Below are positions 1-4,712 of a stretch of 5,966 nucleotides of DNA, one piece after another. Source of the stretch: Candidatus Uhrbacteria bacterium. Lineage in GTDB: Bacteria > Patescibacteriota > Patescibacteriia > UBA9934 > UBA10169. The notes below the pieces were generated by a model, which saw only the letters and a program-made list of their open reading frames with translations, was not told the DNA's origin and made no database searches. The DNA is taken from contig DNYJ01000007.1 of NCBI GenBank assembly GCA_003505155.1, positions 1 through 5,966 on the forward strand, written 5' to 3'. Both the position numbers and the translations under genes were made by a program. Positions within the stretch are counted from its first letter, which is position 1; each line of letters opens with the position of its first letter.

Positions 1-34
1 GGCCTGTCTCGATGGCAAGGAGGATGGGAAGCAT
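1..34 (-). CDS. Possible start of a further operon gene, cut by the left edge
   Basis: An ATG at 34-32 on the minus strand opens a frame reading M-L-P-I-L-L-A-I-E-T-G that stays open to the window edge. It lies 19 bases after the stop of the 140-residue pilin-like gene, in the same direction, which fits the next gene of the same operon. The hydrophobic beginning could be a signal peptide or a first membrane helix. Only eleven codons are visible and no ribosome binding site is seen, so neither the product nor the reality of the gene can be settled here. Confidence 0.35.
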   Translation of the reverse strand, partial: MLPILLAIETG

Positions 35-53
35 AGGTCGAATGTGGATCGAG

Positions 54-476
54 TTAGGAAAGACCGGTGGCCGACGCGAGTGAGGAGATCACGAACTGGG
101 CGATGGCGTAGGCGGAAAGGACGATGGCCAAGCCAACGATGCCCATGATGATGAGCTGGCGAGCCTTTTGGACTTTCTCGTCGGCGCCGCCCGAGATCAT
201 CCACTTGAAGCCTCCCCAGATAATAATGACGACCGCAACCACGCCCAAGAAGGCAAGGATGGCGCGGATGATCTGGGCAATCGTCGTGCGCAGATCTTCC
301 TGGCCAAGTCCGGCCACGTCGCCGATCGTTGTGCCGGCGGTGTCCACCTGCAAGAGCTCGGACGCCGTAAGAGGAGTATAGGTCGGTGTCGTAACCGCGA
401 AAGCCGCGGAGGCGCTCAAGACAAGCGCCACGGCAAGCGCCAGTCCGAACCCGATGAATCTTTGTGCCTGTGTCAT
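54..476 (-). CDS. TrbC/VirB2-like pilin-type membrane protein (140 aa)
   Basis: A small secreted or inner-membrane protein of the TrbC/VirB2-like architecture common in Patescibacteria. Residues 1-27 form a signal peptide (hydrophobic core LALAVALVL, likely cleavage after A-F-A). A polar stretch of about 40 residues follows. Next come a helix at about 66-87, a short loop with W-G-G-F-K-W-M-I-S-G-G (87-97) and charged residues A-D-E-K-V-Q-K, and a second helix at about 108-132. In conjugation systems VirB2/TrbC proteins of this layout polymerise into the pilus; here a pilin role is inferred from architecture only, since no secretion ATPase or channel gene is in view. It is paralogous to the gene at 549-935 and more distantly to the one at 961-1752. 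The 72-base upstream gap carries a TATACT -10-like box, so it may also be expressed separately. The start was chosen because it gives an intact signal peptide. Confidence 0.8.
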   Translation of the reverse strand: MTQAQRFIGFGLALAVALVLSASAAFAVTTPTYTPLTASELLQVDTAGTTIGDVAGLGQEDLRTTIAQIIRAILAFLGVVAVVIIIWGGFKWMISGGADEKVQKARQLIIMGIVGLAIVLSAYAIAQFVISSLASATGLS

Positions 477-513
477 AGGTCAGTGAATAAATAAAGCGGA
501 ATTAATTATTGAA

Positions 514-519
514 AGTATA
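514..519 (-). promoter_or_regulatory. -10-like box upstream of the 140-aa pilin-like gene
   Basis: TATACT on the minus strand (519 to 514) lies about 37 bases before the ATG at 476, in the longest gap of the minus-strand operon after galU. The sequence between box and start is AT-rich. No convincing -35 hexamer is found at 16-18 bases, so this is a weak call. An internal promoter here would allow the last pilin-like gene to be made in excess over the upstream genes. Confidence 0.3.
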
Positions 520-548
520 GCATGGACGTCGAAACCCTGCTGTGGAAA

Positions 549-935
549 CTAGCCGGCGCTTCCCTCGAGGGCAATGATAACCCAATTGACGGCGGCATAA
601 GCGACAAAGAGAATGGCAAGCCCGATGACGGCCCACGCAAGCGTTTTTTGCCCTTTCTCGATCTTGGCTTTCTCCCCTTGGGACGTCATCCAAATAAGGC
701 CCCCCCAGATGAACATGAGAAGCGCGAGCCCGCCGGAGATGCCGAGGATCGCTTTGATGATGCGGCCGATGATGACGCGGATGTCGTCGGTCTTGAGAGG
801 ATTATCGAGCTCGGCGGTGGCAAGCGCGGACGCGGCGGCTTCGCTTGGCGTGGGAGGATTTTGCGCCAAAACCGCTTGAGGAAAAACAGCGACGAGAGCA
901 CCGAAGAGAATGAGTGAGGCGAGGAGAAGTTTCAT
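549..935 (-). CDS. TrbC/VirB2-like pilin-type membrane protein (128 aa)
   Basis: Second member of the tandem set. Residues 1-24 are a signal peptide ending V-L-A before Q-N-P. An Ala/Pro-rich polar segment (25-50) is followed by a helix at about 55-80, the loop W-G-G-L-I-W-M-T-S-Q-G-E-K (77-89), a lysine-rich turn (K-A-K-I-E-K-G-Q-K), and a second helix at about 98-122. It shares this plan with the 140-residue protein at 54-476, and the S-Q-G-E-K-x-K core with the 263-residue protein at 961-1752. The likely site is the inner membrane or an extracellular fibre. The gap from the upstream gene is only 25 bases, so it is probably co-transcribed. No Shine-Dalgarno sequence precedes the ATG; the start is fixed by the signal peptide. 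Family membership is fairly secure; a pilus function is inferred. Confidence 0.8.
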   Translation of the reverse strand: MKLLLASLILFGALVAVFPQAVLAQNPPTPSEAAASALATAELDNPLKTDDIRVIIGRIIKAILGISGGLALLMFIWGGLIWMTSQGEKAKIEKGQKTLAWAVIGLAILFVAYAAVNWVIIALEGSAG

Positions 936-960
936 AGATGCGGCGGGTTATGAAATACCG

Positions 961-1752
961 TTAACTTCCAATATCACAACAAACATTATTAAGTCTCCCA
1001 GGACATAAACCGGGGACACAGCTGACTCCAGGATAATCAGCAGGATTCACACAAGCATAGCCGGCCAACGGATCGGTCTCAAATGCTTGAGTTTGCTGGA
1101 TCTCGCACAAGCCGATGCACGTCCCTCCCGAGCAGACTTTGGCTTCTCCGCAAGAGGCTCCATCGTTTGTGTCGTCGCACACGACGCCAGCGCTTGATCC
1201 CGTTCCTGGCGAGCCGGTTTCAAGCACGCTCAAGAGCGTGCGCAGAATAAGAACCGATCCGAGCGTCACGGCGATGCCCACAGCCGAGGCAAAAATGAAT
1301 TTCCTGCCGCGGTCAACCTTTCCTTTCTCTCCTTGAGAAACGAGGATGAGAACGCCGCCGATGACAAACATCAGCAGGGCAAGCGAGCCCACGATGCCAA
1401 GGATGAAATTGCCGACGTTCCCCACGACAATCATCGTGTCGGTCAAGGTGCAGGTGCCGCGGTCTAAGCAGGATTGGCACACGCCGCAGAGGAACGGACC
1501 GTATTTGTCGGACTGTGCAAGAACTTCCGTGGGGCTTTTTTCTCCGCATCGGTTGGTTGTCGTGCTAATGTAGCGGACATTGTGTCTTGAGCAATGCGGC
1601 CAGCGCGATTCAGCGATGAAGGTTTCCTCATTGACTGAAAGATCTTGAGCCAGCCCTACGATCGGAATCAACATCATCGCCACAAGAAAGATTGCAAAAA
1701 CTCGCCTCTTTCGTCCCCGGTTCCCGGTTACAGGGTACTGATTACCTCTCAT
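961..1752 (-). CDS. Cysteine-rich two-helix membrane protein with pilin-like core (263 aa)
   Basis: A secreted membrane protein about twice the size of its two downstream paralogues. A basic N-terminus (R-G-R-K-R-R, 12-17) leads into a signal sequence (about 18-35, ending G-L-A). A first cysteine-rich domain follows, with Cys at 54, 69, 89, 92, 95 and 101, including C-G-V-C-Q-S-C. The two-helix core spans about 108-135 and 152-175, with loop V-S-Q-G-E-K-G-K-V matching the pilin-like neighbours. The C-terminal domain has ten Cys (192, 201, 207, 212, 216, 234, 245, 250, 258, 259) and ends N-V-C-C-D-I-G-S. Even Cys counts on both flanks suggest disulfide-bonded domains outside the membrane; metal binding by C-x-x-C-x-x-C is an alternative. 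The ATG overlaps the TGA of the solute-binding gene by four bases (1749-1752), which supports this start and translational coupling. The first codons include a short GC-rich tandem repeat. Precise function unknown. Confidence 0.75.
   Translation of the reverse strand: MRGNQYPVTGNRGRKRRVFAIFLVAMMLIPIVGLAQDLSVNEETFIAESRWPHCSRHNVRYISTTTNRCGEKSPTEVLAQSDKYGPFLCGVCQSCLDRGTCTLTDTMIVVGNVGNFILGIVGSLALLMFVIGGVLILVSQGEKGKVDRGRKFIFASAVGIAVTLGSVLILRTLLSVLETGSPGTGSSAGVVCDDTNDGASCGEAKVCSGGTCIGLCEIQQTQAFETDPLAGYACVNPADYPGVSCVPGLCPGRLNNVCCDIGS
1716..1729 (-). repeat. Tandem 7-mer repeat inside the N-terminal coding sequence
   Basis: Two perfect head-to-tail copies of CCCGGTT (plus strand, 1716-1722 and 1723-1729) encode part of residues 8-13 of the 263-residue protein, next to the sequence for Q-Y-P-V-T-G-N-R. 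From memory, similar PVTGNR-type translations recur at the ends of hypothetical proteins in Patescibacteria, where they stem from intergenic repeats; that recollection is not checked here. Confidence 0.5.
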
Positions 1753-3128
1753 AATGTTTGATTCACTTTATTTTGCGCGATGCGCAGAAGATCCACAAGG
1801 TTTTCCGTCGTCAAAGCGTTTTCGATCATATCCAAAAGCGCGGTCTCGGCGGCTTCGATGTCGCGGCCTTTGTACCAGCTCTTGGCTGTGAGCGTCTGCG
1901 AAGCGAAGGGATTCAACGCCTCGTTCTCAAGCTGGGAATTGATGAGCTTGCGCAGAGCCGTCGGACGCTCGGCAGAAGAAAGATAACTTGCCACTTGATC
2001 GGCGCTCGACATGAACTGGATGAAGTCCCATGCCTCGTCCGGGTGCTCGGAGTTTTTTGCGACCGTCTGCACCCAGTAGTTCCCGAAGTTCACGACGCGT
2101 CCTCCCGAAATCTGGGGGAGCTTGGCGACGGCGTAGTTGAGCTTGGGATTGCGGGCGGCAAGAAGCGGCGCGTGATAGCTGTAGCCGAAGAAGAAAGCGG
2201 TCGTACCATTGGCAAAGGCATCAAATGAGTCGGTTTGCTTATCGTTCCATGTGTAGACTTCTTTGATGGGGTTGGCGAAGTCTGTGTAGAACTGCAAAGC
2301 TCCGAGAGACTCCGGCGCGCTGTTGCCGCCTATCGAGGGAAGGGCGAACGTCGCTTGGCCTGACGCGCTTGCCATCTGCGTGCCGTTTTGCATCATGATG
2401 ACAGAGAGGAGATCTGCCGCCCGCTCGACGTTCCTCGCCGTTCCGATGGCGGCTCCGGACTGAAGGATGTTGCCTTGGCCATCAATGCGGGTGAGGTCTT
2501 TGACTTGATTTTGAAACTCCCTCCACGTCTTTGCGGGTTCTGGGATGCTGGCATTGTTCAAAAGATCTTTATTGTAGTAAAGCGCGAGAGAGTCCACGGA
2601 AGTCGGCAGGCCCCAGATACGGTTTTCGGGGGGCGAGCTTGGGTCGGCTTGGTAAGGGCGTACCACGTCCTCGGAGACGACGTCCACGAACTCTTCTCGC
2701 AGGGCGCGGACGGAAAGCGTGGGCACTTCGCGCACGATGGGCACCTGTTCCTTTTTGAGTGTGCCGCGTTCCTCGATAAAGACGAGCTGTACGGATTTGG
2801 GCATGGGCTCAATGAGTGTTTCGTACTCGGGGATCCATGTGTTGTGGATGGAGACGATGTCAGGACCGCGGTCTTCGGCGAACGCGCGCAGGAGCTCTTC
2901 TTTATACTCATCAAGCCGGAGACGGCGGAAATTGACGGAGATGTTCGGATGGACGGCTCGATAGTTTTCGATAATCTTCGCGTAGGTGCGCCCATCATCA
3001 AACACCGCCCACCAGTCAAGCGTGATGCGAGCTGTGAGAGCTTCCTGGGCGTCCTTCGAACCTCCTCGGCATCCGATGCCAGGGAGAACAAGAAGAACGA
3101 GGAGAAGCAAAACGGCGACTCGTTTCAT
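1749..3128 (-). CDS. Extracellular solute-binding lipoprotein, sugar ABC type (459 aa)
   Basis: A family 1 (maltose/oligosaccharide type) periplasmic-binding-protein homologue, expected to be anchored on the outer face of the membrane and to bind a sugar-like ligand. Residues 1-20 are K-R followed by a leucine-rich core and L-P-G-I-G-C, a lipoprotein signal with Cys20 as probable lipid site; Gly at -3 makes the lipobox atypical. Family hallmarks are I-T-L-D-W-W-A-V-F-D (35-44), D-E-Y-K-E-E-L-L-R-A-F-A-E (73-85), G-P-D-I-V-S-I-H-N-T-W (88-98), the hinge-region stretch L-P-T-S-V-D-S-L-A-L-Y-Y-N-K-D-L-L (about 174-190), and a C-terminal helical part with A-W-D-F-I-Q-F-M. A longer reading to 3209 exists, but the ATG at 3128 gives a clean signal and overlaps the galU stop by four bases (ATGA, 3125-3128). 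No permease or ATPase gene is in view, so it may act alone or with a distant transporter. Ligand unknown. Confidence 0.88.
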   Translation of the reverse strand: MKRVAVLLLLVLLVLPGIGCRGGSKDAQEALTARITLDWWAVFDDGRTYAKIIENYRAVHPNISVNFRRLRLDEYKEELLRAFAEDRGPDIVSIHNTWIPEYETLIEPMPKSVQLVFIEERGTLKKEQVPIVREVPTLSVRALREEFVDVVSEDVVRPYQADPSSPPENRIWGLPTSVDSLALYYNKDLLNNASIPEPAKTWREFQNQVKDLTRIDGQGNILQSGAAIGTARNVERAADLLSVIMMQNGTQMASASGQATFALPSIGGNSAPESLGALQFYTDFANPIKEVYTWNDKQTDSFDAFANGTTAFFFGYSYHAPLLAARNPKLNYAVAKLPQISGGRVVNFGNYWVQTVAKNSEHPDEAWDFIQFMSSADQVASYLSSAERPTALRKLINSQLENEALNPFASQTLTAKSWYKGRDIEAAETALLDMIENALTTENLVDLLRIAQNKVNQTL

Positions 3129-3991
3129 AGAAGCGATTTGATATAGCGGCGGATTTCGCGTTTGAGTTCTTTGTCTTCCAGAGCGAGCGCAATGTTGGTC
3201 TTGAGCCACGCTTCTTTGGTGCCTGTGTCGCGGTAGACGCCGTCAATGATTTTCACATACATCGCATGGCGTTGGGCAACGGTCGAAATGGCATCCGTGA
3301 GCCAAAGTTCTTTCCCCTTTCCCAGCTTGGTTGTTTCCAACACATCGAAAATATCCGGTGGGAGAATATAGCCACCCATAGCGACGATGTTGGAGGGCGC
3401 TTGATCGGGATGGGGTTTTTCGACAATGTGCTTCACCTGCCAGACATTTTTCTCTACCTCCGCGATCGGATCAACGACGCCCCAGCGTCCGAGTTCCTTC
3501 TTTGGACGCGTCACGCCAGTTAAAATCACGCCGGGGTATTTTTCATAGGTGGCGATGAGTTGTTTCAGCCTTGGGACTTTGCTTGAGAAAAACTCGTCGC
3601 CCCAGACTACTGCGAAGGGTTCGTCGCCCACGACATGACGCGCGTTGAGTACCGGCGTGCCGTTGCCATACGGTCCCTTCTGCCGGATGTAGGTGAAGTT
3701 CGCCATGTCGGCGATGCGCTTCATGCGTTCGCGCAATTCTTCCTTGCCTTGCTTCTTCAGCCAATTTTGCAAATCGTAATTGTAGTCGAAGTGGTCCTCC
3801 ACGGCGCGCTTGGACGCTCCCGTCACAAGAATAATGTCGGTGATGCCGGATGCCACCGCTTCCTCGACGACGTATTGAATCGTCGGCTTGTCAATGATAG
3901 GAAGCATCTCTTTTGGCATCGCTTTGGTGGCGGGGAGGAAACGAGTGCCATAACCGGCAACAGGGATCACGAGTTTGCGAATGGCGGACAT
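3125..3991 (-). CDS. galU: UTP-glucose-1-phosphate uridylyltransferase
   Basis: Predicted to make UDP-glucose from UTP and glucose-1-phosphate in the cytoplasm, feeding envelope glycan and nucleotide-sugar pathways. At 288 residues it is a usual length for bacterial GalU. The N-terminal nucleotide-binding signature is complete: V-A-G-Y-G-T-R-F-L-P-A-T-K-A-M-P-K-E-M-L (11-30), then P-I-I-D-K-P-T-I-Q-Y (31-40) and V-E-E-A-V-A-S-G-I (42-50). The metal-site Asp is in V-W-G-D-E (129-133), the sugar-phosphate motif is V-E-K-P (190-193), and Y-R-D-T-G-T-K (253-259) matches the C-terminal G1P region. The usual G-L-G-H-A after the glutamine of the uracil-binding loop is G-N-G-T-P here (109-113), so the exact nucleotide or sugar specificity is less certain. 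It is the first gene of the minus-strand operon, with its TGA overlapping the next ATG. A related nucleotidyltransferase with another sugar is the main alternative. Confidence 0.92.
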   Translation of the reverse strand: MSAIRKLVIPVAGYGTRFLPATKAMPKEMLPIIDKPTIQYVVEEAVASGITDIILVTGASKRAVEDHFDYNYDLQNWLKKQGKEELRERMKRIADMANFTYIRQKGPYGNGTPVLNARHVVGDEPFAVVWGDEFFSSKVPRLKQLIATYEKYPGVILTGVTRPKKELGRWGVVDPIAEVEKNVWQVKHIVEKPHPDQAPSNIVAMGGYILPPDIFDVLETTKLGKGKELWLTDAISTVAQRHAMYVKIIDGVYRDTGTKEAWLKTNIALALEDKELKREIRRYIKSLL

Positions 3992-4052
3992 AAGTGAAAA
4001 TATAGGAGAGTTGAGAAAGGTGATAGAGGTGGCAGAGATTCAATGTGAGCGT

Positions 4053-4058
4053 ATTATA
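4053..4058 (-). promoter_or_regulatory. -10 box of the galU operon
   Basis: A perfect TATAAT on the minus strand (4058 to 4053) lies about 60 bases before the galU ATG at 3991. Upstream of it is a run of seven T and TTGTTTGCC, but no good -35 hexamer at 17 bases. A second AT-rich box, TATATT (4004 to 3999), lies so close to the ATG that it would give a nearly leaderless transcript. An 11-base palindrome, CACAGACTGTG (4084-4094), sits just upstream of the -35 zone and could be a protein site, though nothing else supports this. Confidence 0.5.
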
Positions 4059-4116
4059 ACGTATTTAGGCAAACAAAAAAACTCACAGACTGTGCTGGTA
4101 AGAAAATTTACATGCG

Positions 4117-4145
4117 TTGACGCGAGAGCATCTGCACGTTAAACT
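4117..4145 (+). promoter_or_regulatory. Promoter of tRNA-Ser
   Basis: TTGACG (4117-4122, five of six consensus bases) is followed after exactly 17 bases by TAAACT (4140-4145, four of six). The predicted start falls at about 4152, four bases before the mature tRNA 5' end at 4156. The 6-base inverted repeat CGCGAG (4121-4126) and CTCGCG (4148-4153) brackets the spacer and -10 box. Confidence 0.6.
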
Positions 4146-4155
4146 CGCTCGCGAT

Positions 4156-4246
4156 GGAGAGGTGGCAGAGCTGGTCGAATGCGCATGACTCGAAATCATG
4201 TATACCCGCAAGGGTATCGAGGGTTCGAATCCCTCCCTCTCCGCCA
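4156..4246 (+). tRNA. tRNA-Ser, anticodon CGA
   Basis: A complete class II tRNA. Acceptor GGAGAGG (4156-4162) pairs with CCTCTCC (4236-4242), followed by discriminator G (4243) and an encoded CCA (4244-4246). The D stem is GCA/TGC (4165-4167 with 4180-4182). The anticodon arm is CATGA/TCATG around the loop CTCGAAA, with anticodon CGA at 4191-4193, reading UCG. The long variable arm typical of tRNA-Ser is ATACCC/GGGTAT closed by a GCAA tetraloop (4202-4217). The T arm is GAGGG-TTCGAAT-CCCTC (4219-4235). All stems are perfectly paired, so the gene looks functional. It lies at the junction between the GC-richer surface operon and the AT-richer accessory genes, a classic position for integration, although no second copy of its 3' end is seen in the window. 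Confidence 0.97.
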
Positions 4247-4308
4247 TCCCACTTCGCCCTTCGGGCTACGTTGGGGATTTCCTCATTTCGCAAGGGCGAA
4301 GTGGGATG
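4245..4308. repeat. 17-base perfect inverted repeat abutting the tRNA 3' end
   Basis: CATCCCACTTCGCCCTT (4245-4261) and its exact reverse complement (4292-4308) are separated by 30 bases. The left arm begins within the encoded CCA of the tRNA. A smaller hairpin GCCC-TTC-GGGC (4256-4266) competes with the long stem. The core CGAAGTGGG of the right arm recurs at 4358-4366, so the left arm has two possible partners. No T-run follows, so it is not a standard terminator. It resembles REP- or MITE-like intergenic repeats; whether it is dispersed in the genome cannot be seen here. Confidence 0.75.
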
Positions 4309-4326
4309 CCCCTAACATAGTCCCTA

Positions 4327-4348
4327 CTGAAGTTCAGCTTGGCTGAAC
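4327..4348. repeat. Overlapping short hairpins
   Basis: CTGAA-G-TTCAG (4327-4337) overlaps GTTCAGC-TTG-GCTGAAC (4332-4348). The middle TTCAG can pair with the CTGAA on either side, giving two mutually exclusive stems. It is part of the repeat cluster between the tRNA and the GIY-YIG gene. Confidence 0.55.
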
Positions 4349-4370
4349 GAAATGGGACGAAGTGGGGCCA

Positions 4371-4399
4371 AAAATACGTTCCTTACCAGAACGTATTTT
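4371..4399 (+). terminator. 11-base perfect hairpin, possible terminator of the tRNA transcript
   Basis: AAAATACGTTC (4371-4381) and GAACGTATTTT (4389-4399) form a perfect stem around the loop CTTACCA. The 3' arm ends in TTTT, but the T-run lies within the stem and the stem is AT-rich, so termination would be modest. Position after the tRNA and just before the GIY-YIG start fits a terminator; it could also be an operator or part of the repeat cluster. Confidence 0.4.
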
Positions 4400-4406
4400 G
4401 TTACAC

Positions 4407-4412
4407 TATACT
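4407..4412 (+). promoter_or_regulatory. -10-like box just before the GIY-YIG gene
   Basis: TATACT lies five bases before the ATG at 4417. If used, transcription would start at about the ATG itself, giving a leaderless or nearly leaderless mRNA, in keeping with the lack of a Shine-Dalgarno sequence. No recognisable -35 hexamer is present; the expected position falls in the 11-base inverted repeat. Confidence 0.3.
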
Positions 4413-4416
4413 TGTT

Positions 4417-4659
4417 ATGTTCTCGACTTATATCCTTCAAAGCGATCTCGACGGTGGTTATTATTATGGCTACACCGAACAAGATGTTGCATCACGTCTT
4501 CTGGAACATAACGAAGGGAAATCACCCTACACAAAAAAGTTTCGTCCGTGGAAAATTGTTTGGTATGCCTCATTTGTAACCAAAAAACAGGCTCAAGATT
4601 TTGAAAAATATTTGAAGACGCCCTCTGGCCATGCGTTCTCACGCAAGCGATTTCTTTAA
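4417..4659 (+). CDS. Single-domain GIY-YIG endonuclease-like protein (80 aa)
   Basis: A stand-alone GIY-YIG nuclease domain of the UvrC N-terminal/URI superfamily, expected to cut DNA with a divalent metal. Length is typical of the minimal domain. The GIY part is S-T-Y-I-L-Q (3-8) and the YIG part is Y-Y-Y-G-Y-T (15-20). The conserved Arg is R27 in S-R-L-L-E-H-N (26-32), and H31 occupies the next conserved position. The metal-ligand Glu is E63 in A-Q-D-F-E-K-Y-L-K (59-67). The C-terminal S-G-H-A-F-S-R-K-R-F (70-79) is typical of these small proteins. All expected catalytic positions are present, so it is probably active. Biological role is unsettled: small copies are frequent in Patescibacteria and could serve repair, recombination or mobility. 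An upstream TTG would extend the frame to 4339, but that reads through the inverted repeats and adds residues outside the domain, so the ATG at 4417 was preferred. Confidence 0.88.
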   Translation: MFSTYILQSDLDGGYYYGYTEQDVASRLLEHNEGKSPYTKKFRPWKIVWYASFVTKKQAQDFEKYLKTPSGHAFSRKRFL

Positions 4660-4661
4660 AT

Positions 4662-4683
4662 CAACCCTTCGCGGGGTTGTTTT
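4662..4683 (+). terminator. Rho-independent terminator after the GIY-YIG gene
   Basis: CAACCC (4662-4667) pairs with GGGTTG (4674-4679) around TTCGCG, followed by TTTT (4680-4683), starting two bases after the TAA stop. The stem is short and the T-run minimal, but the position is exactly right. Confidence 0.65.
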
Positions 4684-4690
4684 GATAAGG

Positions 4691-4696
4691 TAGAAT
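4691..4696 (+). promoter_or_regulatory. -10-like box for the 243-aa gene
   Basis: TAGAAT (five of six consensus bases) lies 16 bases before the ATG at 4713, directly after the terminator of the preceding gene. A start at about 4703 would leave a leader of roughly ten bases with no Shine-Dalgarno sequence. The -35 position falls within the terminator stem and is not recognisable. Confidence 0.35.
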
Positions 4697-4712
4697 CAAA
4701 CAGCAACAGCCT

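Noticed and set aside
2388..3146. 252-codon plus-strand open frame opposite the solute-binding gene
   Set aside because: The opposite strand encodes a clear family protein across the same bases; the plus-strand translation has no recognisable domain and is a GC-driven shadow.
3129..3209. 27-residue upstream extension of the solute-binding protein
   Set aside because: It is polar, lies inside galU, and would bury the lipoprotein signal; the ATG at 3128 with ATGA overlap explains the gene better.
4108..4293. Minus-strand reading frame with G-G-E-G-G-I-R-T-L-D-T
   Set aside because: It is the antisense of the tRNA-Ser gene; this peptide is a well-known false annotation arising from tRNA-Ser.
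4339..4416. Upstream TTG extension of the GIY-YIG gene
   Set aside because: It reads through two inverted repeats and adds residues before the domain's normal beginning.
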